Source: Kolteria novifilia (GTDB lineage Bacteria > Planctomycetota > Planctomycetia > Kolteriales > Kolteriaceae). Taken from it: a stretch of 64,000 nucleotides of DNA. Below, in pieces: positions 1-7,076 of the stretch (within the stretch, counting starts at the first letter, position 1; each line of letters opens with the position of its first letter). The stretch spans positions 1,736,001 to 1,800,000 of the forward strand of contig CP036279.1 of NCBI GenBank assembly GCA_007748055.1. The letters run 5' to 3'. Made by a program: the position numbers and the translations under genes. The notes below the pieces were generated by a model. The model made no database searches, had not been told where the DNA came from, and worked only from the letters and a program-made list of their open reading frames with translations.

Positions 1-491
1 GCAAGTATCTCTCCTTCACCGGCGCGGTCCGTCATGCCGACCCGATCCCGGCTTTTCCGTTCCTTGCCGAGCCGGGCCCCGAGAAGCCCTTTGTCATTCC
101 GAGACTCTTCGAGGTGGATTCGGTCAAGGCGGTCGTCTCGCACGTGATGATCGGCGAGCTCGATGCCTACCCGATCGTCTACTTCTCCGACCAGTCGTTG
201 CCCGACGAGTGCCGGACCAACGACTGGGGGATCGACAAGTTCAGCTACACCGACGCCGCGGGCGTCTATCGATCGGGGGAGTGGTTCGACGCGGAGGACG
301 AGTACGACTACGTGCTCGAGCCCTGGATCGACGCCGGCCGGCTGCTGTGGATCGCGCCGGGGGACACGTCGTTGACCCTTCGCACGGGAACGGCGCAGTG
401 CCCTTATCTCAAGTTGCCCGGCAAACGCGCCGTCTGGCGCGCCAAGGAAGGTCGCGTTTGGTGGGGGGATGAGGTGCCGACCGGACCATGA
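1..491 (+). CDS. Hypothetical protein, 5'-truncated
   Basis: The reading frame is open from base 3 to the stop at 491, so the N-terminus lies outside the window and about 162 residues are visible. The sequence is acidic and rich in Tyr, Trp and Asp, with no membrane segment or signal peptide in the visible part. A short Cys-containing stretch (AQCPYLKLPG) lies near the C-terminus. An internal GTG at 114 would give a shorter protein, but the upstream frame reads as normal protein, so truncation by the window edge is the simpler view. I do not recognise the family. Confidence 0.6.
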   Translation, partial: KYLSFTGAVRHADPIPAFPFLAEPGPEKPFVIPRLFEVDSVKAVVSHVMIGELDAYPIVYFSDQSLPDECRTNDWGIDKFSYTDAAGVYRSGEWFDAEDEYDYVLEPWIDAGRLLWIAPGDTSLTLRTGTAQCPYLKLPGKRAVWRAKEGRVWWGDEVPTGP

Positions 492-497
492 TCGGCG

Positions 498-638
498 TCA
501 ATCGTCGTTGGGGACATCCTTCCCCGCTTCGATGATTCGCGTGATCTCGTCGACCGACAGTCCCCGCTCGGTCAGTTTCCGCTTGAGTTGGATCGCGCGT
601 GACGACGGTCCGCCGCGAACTTGGCAGCGAATCGATCA
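498..638 (-). pseudogene. Remnant of a small 'RGLSxDEI' membrane-protein paralog
   Basis: On the minus strand the last codons before the stop at 498-500 read KLTERGLSVDEITRIIEAG. This is the same C-terminal motif as in the intact genes at 736-1080 and 3213-3485. The frame is closed upstream by a stop at 636-638, and no membrane helix or start codon is present, so only the tail of a third copy survives. It lies directly downstream of the intact copy at 736-1080, which suggests tandem duplication followed by decay. Confidence 0.5.
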
Positions 639-735
639 ACGGGCTCCCAACGCCGCGAGACCTTGTTCGGTCGTCGCTTCGCTCGCGGCCCGGGCCAGCG
701 GGTACTCCATGGGCCATTCTCCGCGGAGGACTTCG

Positions 736-1080
736 TCAAGCCTTCTTTCCCGGCGCGCACTTCCCCTTGCTCGCCTCGATGACGCGGACGACATCGTCCG
801 ACCAGGATCGCTGCTCGGGCCTCTTGTAGGCACTCGATCCCGACTCGATGATCCGGATGATTTCCTCCGTCGAGACGCCTCGATCGATCAGTTCGTGCTT
901 GAACGCGACTTCGCGTTGATGGCGGCGGTCGGCATTCCAGTAGTGAAACCCGATCCATGACACGGCGACGATCGCCAAGAGCAGCAGCACCACGCCCGTG
1001 AAGGCGAACGGCATTACCCCCGGCTCAAAAAACTGTTGCAGAAACGACGGCTCCGAGAGTGGATGCGAGGCGGCTTCCAT
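736..1080 (-). CDS. Small single-span membrane protein, RRHQRE/RGxSxxEI family
   Basis: This 114-residue protein has a short periplasmic-type N-terminus, one strongly hydrophobic helix at about residues 22-42, then a charged cytoplasmic-type tail. The tail holds NADRRHQREVAF and a short helical motif, LIDRGVSTEEIIRIIES. The start ATG at 1080 is preceded by an AAAGGAA ribosome site about 9 bases away. Longer reading to 1251 would add a low-quality extension. A close paralog lies at 3213-3485 and a broken one at 498-638. The tail resembles short 'SHOCT-like' C-terminal motifs in general design, but I cannot assign a function. Confidence 0.6.
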   Translation of the reverse strand: MEAASHPLSEPSFLQQFFEPGVMPFAFTGVVLLLLAIVAVSWIGFHYWNADRRHQREVAFKHELIDRGVSTEEIIRIIESGSSAYKRPEQRSWSDDVVRVIEASKGKCAPGKKA

Positions 1081-1299
1081 GAGGATCCATTCCTTTCCCT
1101 GGACGAACGACGAGCCACGGACCGAGAGACTCACCTTCCAAGCTACTCGCCGCTCGCTTCCGAATCTTGGCTCTCCCGCCAAAAGTTTTTGAAAGTCCCC
1201 GTTTCCTTGATCACCCCTCGTTCTGGCAGGTACCGTGGGACTGTACCCCACGATCTTGGTTTTGGGATGCCGGACGAATCTGTTGAGCGAGGTGATTCG

Positions 1300-1791
1300 A
1301 TGCCACGATGGGCCGACCGAGCGAGAAAGGCGTTCAAACGCTCACCCTCGTCGTTCGTCGCCAAGACCCTTGAGGAGACCGTCGCCGAAGCCAAATCGGT
1401 CGCTCGCGACCTTCAATTCATCATTGAATCGAGCGGAACCGGCGTCGACCGCGAGATCGGCTACGATGACGAGAGCCTCCAACTCGTCGAGCGGATCTAT
1501 CGAACGGCCGCGAGGTCGCCGGCGTCGATCGAGCTGGGGATCGACAACTTCGAGCGACTGCTCTCGCTCTACCTCGGTCAGTCGCTCGTCGAGCGAGACG
1601 CGGGGGCGTGGGCGCGGTACGAAGGGAAAGAACACGTCATTTTCCCCATCACCATTCGGCTCAGGACGGGAAAGCACGTCGACGTGTTTCTCTTCTGCAA
1701 GAGCCTCCATCAGAAACAGGTGAACGGCACTCTGAGTGGTCGCGCGTTGACCACGTTTCTCGCGGACGTCGATAGGCTGGCGTTTCCCTAG
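1300..1791 (+). CDS. Hypothetical protein (163 aa)
   Basis: Soluble-looking protein with an amphipathic alpha-helical N-terminal half (heptad-like Leu/Val spacing around VAEAKSVARDLQFIIES) and a more beta-rich C-terminal half (VIFPITIRLRTGKHVDVFLFC). The ATG at 1300 has a GCGAGGTG ribosome site just upstream; an in-frame ATG at 1267 is also possible. It is divergent from the membrane gene at 736-1080, so the two probably share the 1081-1299 promoter region. No family recognised. Confidence 0.55.
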   Translation: MPRWADRARKAFKRSPSSFVAKTLEETVAEAKSVARDLQFIIESSGTGVDREIGYDDESLQLVERIYRTAARSPASIELGIDNFERLLSLYLGQSLVERDAGAWARYEGKEHVIFPITIRLRTGKHVDVFLFCKSLHQKQVNGTLSGRALTTFLADVDRLAFP

Positions 1792-1811
1792 TCTCCGTTG
1801 ATTTGAGGTGT

Positions 1812-1917
1812 AGACAACCCCTGCGGGGTTGGTGTTTCCATTTGGTTGGTACCCAGGGTGCGCGAAGCGCGACCCTGGGCTTCGTTAGAGAACGGCATTG
1901 CCGTTCGGATAGGAACG
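1812..1917. repeat. Intergenic hairpin repeat (REP-like)
   Basis: Contains two inverted repeats in succession: CAACCCCTGCGGGGTTG, and a longer hairpin formed by CCCAGGGTGCGCG and CGCGACCCTGGG. These are followed by AACGGCATTGCCGTT. The same CCCAGGGT...ACCCTGGG hairpin and a related GGCGTTGCCGTT end recur in the long repeats at 5675-6910, so this is a single copy of that dispersed family. Confidence 0.6.
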
Positions 1918-1925
1918 TCGAGGCC

Positions 1926-2027
1926 GTTCAGAAAGAAGTGAGTCGCCGTTCAGAAAGAAGTGAGTCGCCGTTCAGAAAGAAGTGAGTCGCCGTTCAGAAA
2001 GAAGTGAGTCGCCGTTCAGAAAGAAGG
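1926..2027. repeat. 22-bp direct tandem repeat, block 1 (5 copies)
   Basis: The unit GTTCAGAAAGAAGTGAGTCG plus CC recurs at exact 22-base spacing starting at 1926, 1948, 1970, 1992 and 2014. There are no unique spacers between units, so this is a simple tandem array and not CRISPR. A second block of the same unit lies at 2390-2560. Confidence 0.9.
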
Positions 2028-2141
2028 CTCTATTGGCGAATCTGTGGGTCCTAAAGAGGACAAATTGCTTCTCTGCCGGCCGGCTCGTCTGGGACCCGGA
2101 CGCCACCCTGGTGGGCTGTCTTTGCAGGGGCCCGGCGTCAC

Positions 2142-2165
2142 CCAGCCGATCCGGGCTGGTTTTTT
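2142..2165 (+). terminator. Rho-independent terminator-like hairpin
   Basis: CCAGCC (2142-2147) pairs with GGCTGG (2154-2159) across a short loop and is followed immediately by six T residues (2160-2165). It lies about 350 bases past the stop of the gene ending at 1791, with repeats between, so its partner gene is uncertain. Confidence 0.5.
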
Positions 2166-2219
2166 AGGCGAATCGGGCGTTGGCGTTCCAGGACCAAGCC
2201 TATTCTCCAGCCAAGCGGT

Positions 2220-2243
2220 GAGGTGACGAAATTTCGTCACCTC
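2220..2243. repeat. Perfect 24-bp palindrome
   Basis: GAGGTGACGAAA is followed directly by its exact reverse complement TTTCGTCACCTC, with no loop. It sits in a relatively AT-richer stretch between the two 22-bp repeat blocks. It could be an operator-like dyad, a transposon-end relic or part of the repeat element; no adjacent regulator is visible. Confidence 0.6.
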
Positions 2244-2389
2244 GCAAGAGAGGGCTCGAACACGATTCGCAATTTGCCGGTCCAATTGCCAGCAGGCCTC
2301 CGAAGCCAAAAACAGCGGTGTTTCTCGAAGAATTGGCCCACTGGACGCCAAAACAGCCAAGAGATGACCCACAAATTCCGAGGAGGAGG

Positions 2390-2560
2390 CAGAAAGAAGT
2401 GAGTCGCCGTTCAGAAAGAAGTGAGTCGCCGTTCAGAAAGAAGTGAGTCGCCGTTCAGAAAGAAGTGAGTCGCCATTCAGAAAGAAGTGAGTCGCCATTC
2501 AGAAAGAAGTGAGCCGCCGTTCAGAAAGAAGTGAGCCGCCGTTCGGAAAGGGACGACCTG
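2390..2560. repeat. 22-bp direct tandem repeat, block 2 (about 7-8 copies)
   Basis: Same 22-base unit as at 1926-2027, with period intact and single-base variants toward the right end (GTTCAG, then ATTCAG, then GAGCCGCC, then GTTCGGAAAGG). The gradient of divergence toward 2560 suggests growth by unequal exchange in the centre and ageing at the edge. Confidence 0.85.
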
Positions 2561-2618
2561 GCTGTTCGGAAAGGGAACGTTCGCGAGTGGTCCGTCGAGA
2601 TCTCGATGTCAGGCTTCC

Positions 2619-3165
2619 GAGTTCCCCTCTCCCTGTGGGAGAGTGAGCCTCTTGTTCCCCTCTCCCTGTGGGAGAGGGGTTAGGGGTGAGGGGGTTCTCT
2701 TTCAGCGAACAGCTTTGTTTTCAGGAAGACTCGTCCCCCCCCCCCACTCGCTGACGACGAGCGTCGACCTCTCTCCGTGGGAGACGGAACCTCTTGTTCC
2801 CCTCTTCTCCCTGTGGGAGAGTGAGCCTCTTGTTCCCCTCTCCCTGTGGGAGAGGGGTTAGGGGTGAGGGGGTTCTCTTTCAGCGAACAGCTTTGTTTTC
2901 AGGAAGACTCGTCCCCCCCACTCGCTGACGACGAGCGTCGACCTCTCTCCGTGGGAGACTGAACCTCTTGTTCCCCTCTTCTCCCTGTGGGAGAGTGAGC
3001 CTCTTGTTCCCCTCTCCCTGTGGGAGAGGGGTTAGGGGTGAGGGGGTTCTCTTTCAGCGAACAGCTTTGTTTTCAGGAAGACTCGTCCCCCCCCAACTCG
3101 CTGACGACGAGCGTCGACCTCTCTCCGTGGGAGACTGAGCCTCTTGTTCCCCTCTCCCACGCGGC
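2619..3165. repeat. About 180-bp direct repeat, three copies, with CTCCCTGTGGGAG hairpins
   Basis: A unit containing CTCTCCCTGTGGGAGAG, then GGGGTTAGGGGTGAGGGG, then CAGCGAACAGCTTTG and a C-rich run followed by CACTCGCTGACGACGAGCG recurs at about 180-base spacing (near 2656, 2836 and 3016). The poly-C run length differs between copies. The CTCTCCC...GGGAGAG hairpin with GGGGTTAGGGGTGAGGG is a dispersed intergenic element. No coding capacity is convincing here. Confidence 0.85.
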
Positions 3166-3212
3166 TGAGGGGAGGAATGTCTGACCGACGAGGAAACGAC
3201 CCACCATCGTCG

Positions 3213-3485
3213 CTAACCGCACTTCGCGGGTGGTTCGGAATTGGCTTCGACAATCCGAACGATCTCGTCGGCCGACAAGCCGCGATCAAGCAATTCTTGC
3301 TTGAGAGCCACATCTCGCTGATGTCGTCGGTCGCTTCGCCAGTTCGAAACCACAAAGCAACAGATGACGATGATGCTTCCCAAGATCATTGCGATGCCGA
3401 GCCCCAGGAACTCAAGCATGTCGTGAGCGTTGAGGAGTTCGATGAGGCTCGGGTCCACGAGTGGCTTGGTGGTGATGGGATCCAT
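3213..3485 (-). CDS. Small single-span membrane protein, RRHQRD/RGLSADEI family
   Basis: This 90-residue protein is a paralog of the one at 736-1080. It has one hydrophobic helix (about residues 28-48, LGLGIAMILGSIIVICCFVV), then the shared RSDRRHQRDVALKQ and LLDRGLSADEIVRIVEA tail. The ATG at 3485 is chosen because a GCGAGGT ribosome site lies just upstream and conserved sequence begins there. It is separated from its sister copy by the repeat-rich stretch 1812-3165. Function unknown; the tail probably faces the cytoplasm. Confidence 0.6.
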   Translation of the reverse strand: MDPITTKPLVDPSLIELLNAHDMLEFLGLGIAMILGSIIVICCFVVSNWRSDRRHQRDVALKQELLDRGLSADEIVRIVEANSEPPAKCG

Positions 3486-3670
3486 GAGATACCTCGCTGC
3501 GAGTAAGTGCCACTGCCCGTCCGGAAGAATCGGTTGGCATACTTGCCGCCCGGCAATCGACCCTCCTCGTTCGTGGCGAGCGAGGTTCGCCGGTTGTTGG
3601 ATCAGACAATAGCCTAACTCACGAACGCCGGTCGATTCCAACCATTCCCAAGCGTGGGTTGAACATCAAC

Positions 3671-5092
3671 CTACTGATAGTCCTTTCCGTTGAGGCTGTC
3701 GATCACACTGCGTTGCCAGGCCTCGAGGGATGCCTTCATGCTCTTCGTGCGTTTCGGCTCTTTCTTAGCGATGTCCTTCGTCTCGGATTGATCGCTCGTG
3801 AGGTTGTACAGTTCGTAATGCGTCTTGCCCGACTTCTTGTTCGTCATCCGATGGAGCTTGTAGTCGCCATCGATGAGCGCCGCGTCGCCCTGGCGATCGT
3901 CGGTGGCGTATTGCGTCGACAAGTCACCCGCGTTCGCATGGGGAGTCTCCTTCGGCGCGATGCCCTGGAGCTGCTGCTTCGCGAGTTCCTCGAGCATCTC
4001 GTGACTTCGCATCGGGCTTCCCTTTTGTGGGTAGGTCCAAAAACCGAGCGGGGCACGTTTCGGCATCGCCTCGCCCTCGATCAACGGCAAGAGGCTCTCG
4101 CCATCGAGCTTCGGCTGGTGGGGCATCGTGACGCCCGCGACTTGCAGGACCGTCGGATAGATGTCGATGGTGCCGCAGGGGAAGTCGCTGCGACTCGGCT
4201 TTTTGATGACCGCCGGCCACTCGATGATCGAGGGGACGCGAATGCCCCCTTCCCAGAGTTGGCCCTTGTGCCCACGCAGGCCGCCGGTCGACCCCGGAGC
4301 CCGCGAGCCATTGTCGCTCGTGTACCACACCAGCGTGTTCTCGGCGATCCCGAGGGAACGCAGTTCCGTTCGAAGATGCCCCATCGCTTGGTCGATCCCG
4401 GCCATCTCGCCGTAGTAGTGCTGGTCCTTGAGCGGCTGGTCCTTGTACGGCTCGCGCAACTCGTCGAGGGCCTCGTGCGGACTGTGCGGATTGCCGAACC
4501 AGATCACCGCGAGGAAGGGCTGCTTGCGATCGTTTGCCGAGCGAATGAAATCGAGGGCCGCGTCGACGGTGACCCGCGAGCTTTCGCCCTTGGTTTCGAT
4601 CACCTTGCCGTTGTGGCTGAAGAGGGGATCGTTCTCGTAGAAATTCGGGCTCGAGACCCACTCGTCGAAGCCGCTCTTACCAGGTGACACGGGGCTGTCG
4701 GCTTGGACCGACCCGAGGTGCCACTTGCCGAAGTGCCCGGTGGTGTAGCCGGCGGTCTTGAGGGCCTCGGCGACGGTGATCTCTTGCGGACGGAGCGTCG
4801 ATCCCCAGACGAAGCAGCCGAAACGATTGGGATGCCGTCCCGTCATGACGCTACCCCGCGTTGGCGAACAGACCGGCGCGGCCGCGTAGAAGCGGTCCAG
4901 GCGCAGGCCCGTCTCCGCCATCTCATCCATGATTGGCGTCTTGAGGATCTCGTGGCCGTTGTAGCTCGTATCGCCCCAGCCTTGGTCGTCGGCCATCGCC
5001 AGGATGATGTTCGGTTTGGGGGGCTCGGACGCGCAGAGCGCTGTTGGTAGGAGAAGAAGCAGAGAAGTCAGAAGCGTCGGATTGGAGGGCAT
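3671..5092 (-). CDS. Secreted sulfatase (S1 / formylglycine type)
   Basis: This 473-residue protein starts with a signal peptide (about residues 1-21, ending ALCAS). The family's N-terminal metal-binding ADDQGWGD follows, with Asp35/Asp36. The activation motif [11 protein letters not shown] has Cys75 as the predicted formylglycine residue (C-S/T-P-x-R). Other family signatures are [18 protein letters not shown] and a C-terminal ELYNLTSD. Such enzymes hydrolyse sulfate esters, in planctomycetes usually on polysaccharides. The sequence does not reveal the substrate. Length fits the family. No maturase (formylglycine-generating enzyme) is visible in the window. Confidence 0.95.
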   Translation of the reverse strand: MPSNPTLLTSLLLLLPTALCASEPPKPNIILAMADDQGWGDTSYNGHEILKTPIMDEMAETGLRLDRFYAAAPVCSPTRGSVMTGRHPNRFGCFVWGSTLRPQEITVAEALKTAGYTTGHFGKWHLGSVQADSPVSPGKSGFDEWVSSPNFYENDPLFSHNGKVIETKGESSRVTVDAALDFIRSANDRKQPFLAVIWFGNPHSPHEALDELREPYKDQPLKDQHYYGEMAGIDQAMGHLRTELRSLGIAENTLVWYTSDNGSRAPGSTGGLRGHKGQLWEGGIRVPSIIEWPAVIKKPSRSDFPCGTIDIYPTVLQVAGVTMPHQPKLDGESLLPLIEGEAMPKRAPLGFWTYPQKGSPMRSHEMLEELAKQQLQGIAPKETPHANAGDLSTQYATDDRQGDAALIDGDYKLHRMTNKKSGKTHYELYNLTSDQSETKDIAKKEPKRTKSMKASLEAWQRSVIDSLNGKDYQ

Positions 5093-5176
5093 CGTTGTCA
5101 GGTATCCTTCTCAAGGGGTTGGGGAACTTGGCAGGGACTTCACGTCGGTCAGGCCATTGCCCGACACAAACGACTC

Positions 5177-5270
5177 GTAGGGTGGGTCTTGACCCACCAT
5201 GTTCGGCGTCTCTCGGGGTTGCCTATGGGCCACGGGGCCCACGTTGCGAAGAGTCAGGCAATACCTGACC
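5177..5270. repeat. About 94-bp dispersed repeat, copy 1
   Basis: Begins GTAGGGTGGGTCTTGACCCA (a GTGGGTC/GACCCAC inverted repeat) and ends with AGTCAGGCAATACCTGAC, a second dyad. A second copy in the same orientation lies at 6951-7042, and the GTGGGTCAAGACCCAC core recurs at about 14130-14155. The rest of the 5093-5534 interval shows no gene. Confidence 0.75.
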
Positions 5271-5534
5271 GACGAGGTTTTCGAGACTCGACGAATCCAC
5301 GGATTCGCCTCCGTTTCTTCTCCTTGATCTTGGCCAACATGGCTCGTTCTCGCCTTGGCCCGCTTAAATCAACGAACTGCTAGTGTACCGCTTGGCGAAG
5401 GATTGATCCAACCGATGGATCCACATTGCCGTGCCGCGAAGGGGATGACGCCAGCTAAACGACCATGACTGATGTGGGACCGTCGCGCTCTTCTTGCTTG
5501 AGATTCGACGTGCTAACCAGGAGGCCGCGATCGA

Positions 5535-5666
5535 CGACGTCTTCGATCTCCTCGGCAACCGGCCAAGTCGCAACGCCGGCAGGTCTTCGGCAGCAGCGTC
5601 ACGACTTCCTGGCATTCCTTGGTGGGAACCAACGAGCGTTCGTGTTTCTTATGACCTGGTTGACCA
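5535..5666 (-). pseudogene. IS66-family transposase remnant (zinc-binding region)
   Basis: Minus-strand translation reads PGHKKHERSLVPTKECQEVV and then TLLPKTCRRC. This is the linker and first CxxC of the zf-IS66 region that precedes the IS66 transposase core. The frame runs into stops after this point and no DDE core, TnpB or terminal repeats remain. The homology ends where the long repeat element begins (5675), so the transposase was truncated there. Only about 40 residues survive, so this is a scrap and not a mobile element. Confidence 0.65.
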
Positions 5667-5674
5667 CCTACAGG

Positions 5675-6910
5675 GCATCCTGAAGGGATGCGACATCACA
5701 GCCCAGGGTGGCGCTTCGCGCACCCTGGGTGAAGTGGAAATAACATTCGGAACGCTGAAAGCGTTCGACCACCGCCGTGACGGCCGATGATTTGTTGACA
5801 CAACGCAACACGTGTCAAACCCGCTTCGGGGTTTGGATTGGGGGACCACGGCGACCCAGGGTGCGCTGCGCGACCCTGGGCTGTGTTGTTCAACGGCGTT
5901 GCCGTTGCCGGAAATCGGGATCACCGCGTTGCCGGAAATCGGGATCACCGCGTTGTCGGAAATCGGGATCACGGCGTTGTCGGAATCGGGATCACGGCGT
6001 TGTCGGAATCGGGATCGCCGCGTTGCCGTTGCCGGAAAATGGGATCACCGCGTTGCCGTTGTCGTCTCCCAAGCATCCTGAAGGGATGCGACATCACAGC
6101 CCAGGGTCGCGCTTCGCGCACCCTGGGTGACGTGGAAATAACATTCGGAACGCTGAAAGCGTTCGACCACCGCCGTGACGGCCGGTGATTTGTTGGCACA
6201 ACGCAACACGTGTCAAACCCGCTTCGGGGTTTGGATTGGGGGATCACGGCGACCCAGGGTGCGCTGCGCGACCCTGGGCTGTGTTGTTCAACGGCGTTGC
6301 CGTTGCCGGAAAATGGGATCACGGCGTTGCCGTTGTCGGAAAATGGGATCACCGCGTTGCCGTTGTCGGAAAATCGGATCACGCCGCGTTGCCGTTGTCG
6401 GAAAATGGAATCACCGCGTTGCCGTTGTCGTCTCCCAAGCATCCTGAAGGGATGCGACATCACAGCCCAGGGTCGCGCTTCGCGCACCCTGGGTGACGTG
6501 GAAATAACATTCGGAACGCTGAAAGCGTTCGACCACCGCCGTGACGGCCGGTGATTTGTTGGCACAACGCAACACGTGTCAAACCCGCTTCGGGGTTTGG
6601 ATTGGGGGACCACGGCGACCCAGGGTGCGCTGCGCGACCCTGGGCTGTGTTGTTCAACGGCGTTGCCGTTGCCGGAAATCGGGATCACGCCGCGTTGCCG
6701 TTGTCGGAAAATGGGATCACCGCGTTGCCGTTGCCGGAATCGGGATCACCGCGTTGCCGGGATCGGGATCACGGCGTTGTCGGAATCGGGATCACGGCGT
6801 TGTCGGAATCGGGATCACCGCGTTGTCGGAATCGGGATCACGGCGTTGCCGGAAATCGGGATCACGGCGTTGCCGGAAATCGGGATCACGGCGTTGCGGT
6901 TGCCGGCGAT
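5675..6910. repeat. Long direct repeat (three copies) with internal 23-30-bp microrepeat arrays
   Basis: A conserved block of roughly 240 bases starts with GCATCCTGAAGGGATGC at 5675, 6073 and 6439. It contains the CCCAGGG/CCCTGGG hairpins, AACGCTGAAAGCGTT and AAACCCGCTTCGGGGTTT. After each block comes a variable array of units such as CGTTGTCGGAATCGGGATCA, in 23-, 24- and about 30-base versions. The microarrays differ in number and order between copies. Long open frames crossing this region are by-products of the periodicity and contain no recognisable protein. Confidence 0.9.
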
Positions 6911-6950
6911 GGGCGGACATGGTGGCCGCGTTGTTGGAATCGGGAGCCAA

Positions 6951-7042
6951 GTAGGGTGGGTCTTGACCCACCATCTTCGGTGTCTCTCGGGGTTGCCGAT
7001 GGGCAGCAGGCCCAGTTTGCGAAGAGTCAGACAATGCCTGAC
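6951..7042. repeat. About 92-bp dispersed repeat, copy 2
   Basis: Same element as at 5177-5270 with a few substitutions: the GTGGGTCTTGACCCAC dyad at the left and AGTCAGACAATGCCTGAC at the right. It lies just downstream of the large minus-strand gene ending at 7077, so the dyads could also act as 3' hairpins. Confidence 0.75.
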
Positions 7043-7076
7043 CTACAAGAGAGGCTGCGGACCGACCCGACAAGAC

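Noticed and set aside
1926-2560. Short regular repeats considered as a CRISPR array
   Set aside because: Units are contiguous 22-base repeats without unique spacers, and no cas genes are present.
3659-4687. Plus-strand 342-residue frame opposite the sulfatase
   Set aside because: Shadow of a gene with a full sulfatase signature.
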